DNA of 25,285 bases from Desulfurobacterium sp. (GTDB taxonomy: Bacteria > Aquificota > Aquificia > Desulfurobacteriales > Desulfurobacteriaceae), in the NCBI GenBank assembly GCA_026988135.1, contig JALSLT010000012.1:1-25285 (forward strand). The letters run 5' to 3'. A program made the position numbers and the translations under genes. This document shows, piece after piece, positions 22,400 through 25,285 of this stretch; the first letter of the stretch is position 1, and every line of letters begins with the position of its first letter. The notes under the pieces were generated by a model. It searched no databases and had not been told where the DNA came from. It saw only the letters and a program-made list of their open reading frames with translations.

Positions 22400-24043
22400 T
22401 TATTTTTCGTAGAATACTTTATTCCGTCCTGCCTCTTTTGCTTTATATAAGGCTTTATCGGCACGGGATATTAGACTATCAACGGTATCACCGTATTTGT
22501 AAGATGTAACTCCTAAGGAGATAGTTACTTTTCTGTCTATTCCAAAGTCATGTTTTTCTATAATTTTTCTTATTTTTTCAGCTAATCCGGTTGCGCCTTT
22601 AGAGTTCGTTTCCGGAAGTATGATAATAAATTCTTCTCCCCCGTATCTCCCGAAGATGTCAGGCTTTCTTATGTTTTGTTTTACAATTTTTGCTATTTCG
22701 TAGAGTATTTTGTCTCCTACAAGGTGTCCGTAGGTGTCGTTTACGGATTTGAACAGGTCTATATCAAAGATTATTACCGATAGGTGGTTTCCGTATCTTT
22801 CACTTCTTATCATTTCTTCTTCAAGTTTTTCAAACACTTTTCTTCTGTTGTATGTTCGTGTCAGACTATCCGTCTCGGCAAGAATTTTTATCTCTCTGTT
22901 TTTTTCTTCCAACTCTTTCATAACCGTATTAGCAAGATGCACAAGCATTTCTACTATAATTGAGTGAAAGTTGCTGTTCTCCTTCTGTTTTAGTGGATAG
23001 AATTTGTGAAAGGGTTTTTCTCTAATATTTGTTTTTTCCTTTTTATGAGGGAATTTAAGACCTATTACTGTTGATGTTTGATTCAAAAGGATAGGTTTTC
23101 CGTTTACGGGGAAGATTTCTCCGAATGTTAGCCCGCTGGTTCCTTCGGCCAGATTTAAAAATAGATTTGTTTCTGTGAAAAAATTTCTACCGAGAAATGC
23201 TTTTCTCGCGATACAAGGGAATAAGATGATTTTGTCAGGTGAAAAGTTGGTCAATTCCCACCATAGTCTTCTTCCTTCAGATATTATTTTTCTCTCACTT
23301 CCTATGCCAAAACAAGCATATTCGTTTTCGTAAAAGTCTCCCGAGAAAATCATGGAATCGTCATCTCCTATTCCGATACATGCTCTTGCGACGAGTTTCC
23401 CGTTTCTTTTGACCATGAGTGGAAAACTGACCGTTACGGCTTCAAGGTTGTTTATTGATTCTTTTCCCAAATAGTGGACAAAAAATTCTTTTACAGGTCT
23501 GTTTTCGATTTCATATATGCGATTTTTAAAGCATCTTGTTATTTTAAATCTTTTTGCGAAATGACCCCAACCGAAAGCATAGTTTGTGAAGACTTCTATA
23601 TTGCCTTTTAATGCCAAGAATACTATTCCTGAGGAGATTATTTTTTCCTTTGAAAAAACAAAAGTCCTCTTTTCGTTTTCCGGTTTGGATGCAAGTCCTC
23701 CTACAAGAGGTGCCTTGGGATATATGGAGTTAAATTTTTCAAGGAAACTTTCCGTGTATCCGGAATTGTCGCTGATGAAAGTTAAAATTATTTTTGGTTT
23801 AAAGTTTTTTAGACATTTTGCTGTATTTGCTATTTCCTCTTCTGAAAATCCTGAAATTTCCGCAACTATATATTCGGTATTTTTAAGAGGAATGGAGGTG
23901 GAAGCTTTCTCCGAGAGATTTCCATTTTCTGTTCCTTCCGTTACAGTCATACCAATAACAAATTTTCCGTCAAAGCATTTTAAATAATTTGCTATTTTTT
24001 CTTCTTCGAAACAGCTTAAAAAAACTATTTTGCCTTCCTGCAT
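22400..24043 (-). CDS. FIST-domain diguanylate cyclase (GGDEF)
   Basis: This 547-residue signalling protein has an N-terminal FIST sensory module (about 1-340): the N part includes PLVGGLASKPENE and FTNYAFGWGHFAKRFKITR, the C part LNLAEGTSGLTFGEIFP. FIST domains are thought to bind small ligands. A short coiled-coil linker (about 365-385) leads to a GGDEF domain beginning TDSLTRTYNRR. The catalytic motif is GGEEF (468-472), and an inhibitory RxxD site, RKPD (459-462), sits five residues before it, so it should make cyclic di-GMP with product feedback. FDIDLFKSVNDTYGH holds metal-binding Asp. No membrane segment is seen, so it senses cytoplasmic signals. It lies between rluD-like and gyrA genes, with AGGAGA before the ATG. 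Confidence 0.92.
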   Translation of the reverse strand: MQEGKIVFLSCFEEEKIANYLKCFDGKFVIGMTVTEGTENGNLSEKASTSIPLKNTEYIVAEISGFSEEEIANTAKCLKNFKPKIILTFISDNSGYTESFLEKFNSIYPKAPLVGGLASKPENEKRTFVFSKEKIISSGIVFLALKGNIEVFTNYAFGWGHFAKRFKITRCFKNRIYEIENRPVKEFFVHYLGKESINNLEAVTVSFPLMVKRNGKLVARACIGIGDDDSMIFSGDFYENEYACFGIGSERKIISEGRRLWWELTNFSPDKIILFPCIARKAFLGRNFFTETNLFLNLAEGTSGLTFGEIFPVNGKPILLNQTSTVIGLKFPHKKEKTNIREKPFHKFYPLKQKENSNFHSIIVEMLVHLANTVMKELEEKNREIKILAETDSLTRTYNRRKVFEKLEEEMIRSERYGNHLSVIIFDIDLFKSVNDTYGHLVGDKILYEIAKIVKQNIRKPDIFGRYGGEEFIIILPETNSKGATGLAEKIRKIIEKHDFGIDRKVTISLGVTSYKYGDTVDSLISRADKALYKAKEAGRNKVFYEK

Positions 24044-24089
24044 CTTTCTCCTGTTCCAATATGAGACTTACCTTGTTTTGAATTTTACC

Positions 24090-25034
24090 TTATTTTTTTT
24101 TATTGGCGTAGTCTAAAACTTTTTTCATTTCGTTAGGAAGGTTAATTTCGAATTCCACTATTTTTTCTTTTGAAGGGTGTTTGAACGAAAGGTAGTAAGC
24201 ACATAGGGCGTGCATGTTTATCTTTTTTATGATTTTCCGAAGTTTCTCATCTTTTATTTTTGAAAGTTTGAACCCGTAGGTTTCGTCTCCAAGGAGAGGA
24301 TGAGTCATACTGGACATATGGACCCTTATTTGATGAGTTCTTCCGGTTTCCAGTTTGCATTTTATGTCGGTAAAATTAAGTTCTTCATATTTTTTAATTA
24401 CTTTATAGTTTGTTATTGCTTCCTTTGGGGAAGTGGTGTTAGGTGAAATTTTTTTTCTATTGAAGCGATCCCTGCCTATAGGGAGGACGATTCTCTCTTT
24501 TTCCTTTTTTGGTATTCCCGATATGAAAGCTCTGTAAAGTCTTCCTACGGTTCTATTTTTGAACTGTTCTATTAAAAAGTTCTGGGTATTATCATTTTTG
24601 GCGACAACAAGTAGTCCTGCGGTGTCCTTATCTATACGGTGTACAATTCCGGGTCTTAAAGTGCCGTTTATTCCTTGAAGGTCTTTACAGTGATAAAGAA
24701 TAGCATTTACGAGTGTTCCGGTATAGTGTCCCGGTGCCGGATGAACTACCATTCCGGCGGGTTTATTTACGATAATTACATCTTTATCTTCGTAAATTAT
24801 CTCTATGGGAATGTTTTCCGGTTTTGTTTCAAGTGGAACAGGTTCAGGTATTTCAAAGGCTATAATTTCTCCGGTTTTAACTTTGATGGAAGGTTTTGTA
24901 ACGATTTCTTTATTTATGCTTACCTCTCCATCTTCTATTAAAAGTTTTGCCTGATTTCTTGATATTTCCGCTATTATGGAAAGAAATTGGTCAAGGCGTT
25001 TTTTGTTATGTTTTTCTTCCACTTTGAATTTCAT
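24090..25034 (-). CDS. rluD: RluD/RluC-type 23S rRNA pseudouridine synthase
   Basis: This 314-residue protein has an N-terminal S4 RNA-binding domain (about 1-65; LDQFLSIIAEISRNQAKLLIE) and a catalytic domain with PAGMVVHPAPGH, the active-site motif HRIDKDTAGLLVVAK (catalytic Asp) and ETGRTHQIRVHM. This matches the RluA family; the S4 domain points to RluD, RluC or RluB-like large-subunit rRNA modification. RluD is the best guess from length and motifs, but target sites cannot be read from sequence. It starts 4 bases after the mutS stop (TAAATAGATG), so co-translation with mutS is likely. Confidence 0.88.
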   Translation of the reverse strand: MKFKVEEKHNKKRLDQFLSIIAEISRNQAKLLIEDGEVSINKEIVTKPSIKVKTGEIIAFEIPEPVPLETKPENIPIEIIYEDKDVIIVNKPAGMVVHPAPGHYTGTLVNAILYHCKDLQGINGTLRPGIVHRIDKDTAGLLVVAKNDNTQNFLIEQFKNRTVGRLYRAFISGIPKKEKERIVLPIGRDRFNRKKISPNTTSPKEAITNYKVIKKYEELNFTDIKCKLETGRTHQIRVHMSSMTHPLLGDETYGFKLSKIKDEKLRKIIKKINMHALCAYYLSFKHPSKEKIVEFEINLPNEMKKVLDYANKKK

Positions 25035-25038
25035 CTAT

Positions 25039-25285
25039 TTAAACCTTTTTTGATATCATCTTTTTAAGTCTTGCAAGTATCATGAGAGCATCAAGGGGGG
25101 TAGTTGTCGAAATATCTATAGCTTCAAGTTCATTGATTATTTCTCTTTTTTTCTCGGATAATTTTTGAAATTCGTGATATTCTTCTTTCTTTTTCTCTTT
25201 TAGAGTTAAAAGAGGAGGAGAGAATTCTTTTTTTTCCGAATTGTTTTCAAGAGCGGCTAAAATTTCTTTCGCTCTTTTTATTACT
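25039..25285 (-). CDS. mutS: DNA mismatch repair protein MutS, C-terminal end only
   Basis: The frame runs in from the right edge and ends with TAA at 25039-25041 (minus strand). About 81 residues are visible, beginning VIKRAKEILAALE and ending with DISTTTPLDALMILARLKK. The RAKEIL-x-x-LE helix and the DI..TTPLDAL.IL..LK ending are characteristic of MutS1 C-termini, where this segment mediates dimerisation or clamp contacts. The ATPase core lies outside the window. It is the first visible gene of the minus-strand operon with the pseudouridine synthase, cyclase, gyrA and serS. Confidence 0.85.
   Translation of the reverse strand, partial: VIKRAKEILAALENNSEKKEFSPPLLTLKEKKKEEYHEFQKLSEKKREIINELEAIDISTTTPLDALMILARLKKMISKKV

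Noticed and set aside
1..25285. CRISPR arrays, transposons, toxin-antitoxin pairs or known defence genes.
   Set aside because: No regularly spaced repeats, transposase, nuclease or toxin-like small gene pairs were found on reading through the window.

Overview
The window (25,285 bp, AT-rich) looks like the chromosome of a thermophilic, chemolithotrophic, Gram-negative bacterium. My best guess is the Aquificota, near Desulfurobacterium/Thermovibrio. This rests on the low-GC housekeeping genes with strong GGAGG ribosome binding sites, an outer-membrane lipoprotein (RlpA), a multiheme cytochrome, a lone ABC ATPase after panB, and general protein style. No 16S gene or other decisive marker is present, so the placement is inference.

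Layout. (1) 1-1554: the end of a prophage or phage-like element, reading rightward. It holds the tail of a YiiX/NlpC-like protein, a GH108-type endolysin, a holin-like protein, two small proteins and a strong terminator. It stops beside the 3' end of a minus-strand tRNA-Asn(GTT) at 1687-1762, a typical integration site. (2) 1914-5279: pentose-phosphate and one-carbon genes, rpe-prs (+) converging on rpiB-glyA (-). Rpe and RpiB interconvert the pentose phosphates that Prs turns into PRPP. (3) 5359-9770: a plus-strand run of rlpA, nadB, an ADP-ribosylglycohydrolase-like gene with an altered metal motif, and an SLC13/ArsB-type transporter. (4) leuA (-) and divergent panB (+), the latter overlapping a lone OppF/DppF-like ABC ATPase.

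(5) 13167-15478: the most interesting locus, a secreted hexaheme c-type cytochrome followed, with overlap, by an exported NHL beta-propeller protein. The order and spacing of the cytochrome's heme motifs, with the residues around them, resemble the Geobacter nanowire cytochrome OmcS, so this is a candidate extracellular electron-transfer filament system. (6) 15546-17000: a lone ExbB/TolQ/MotA-type channel protein and dapD, ending at a strong terminator. (7) 17120-18597: an AmmeMemoRadiSam-type radical SAM enzyme and a PEBP/YbhB protein. (8) 18614-25285, all minus strand: mutS (only its 3' end), rluD-type pseudouridine synthase, a FIST-GGDEF diguanylate cyclase, gyrA and serS, closely packed as an operon.

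All three convergent gene junctions hold GC-rich hairpins suited to two-way termination. I see no CRISPR array, insertion sequence, transposase, integrase or rRNA gene. No stretch longer than about 170 bases lacks a gene.
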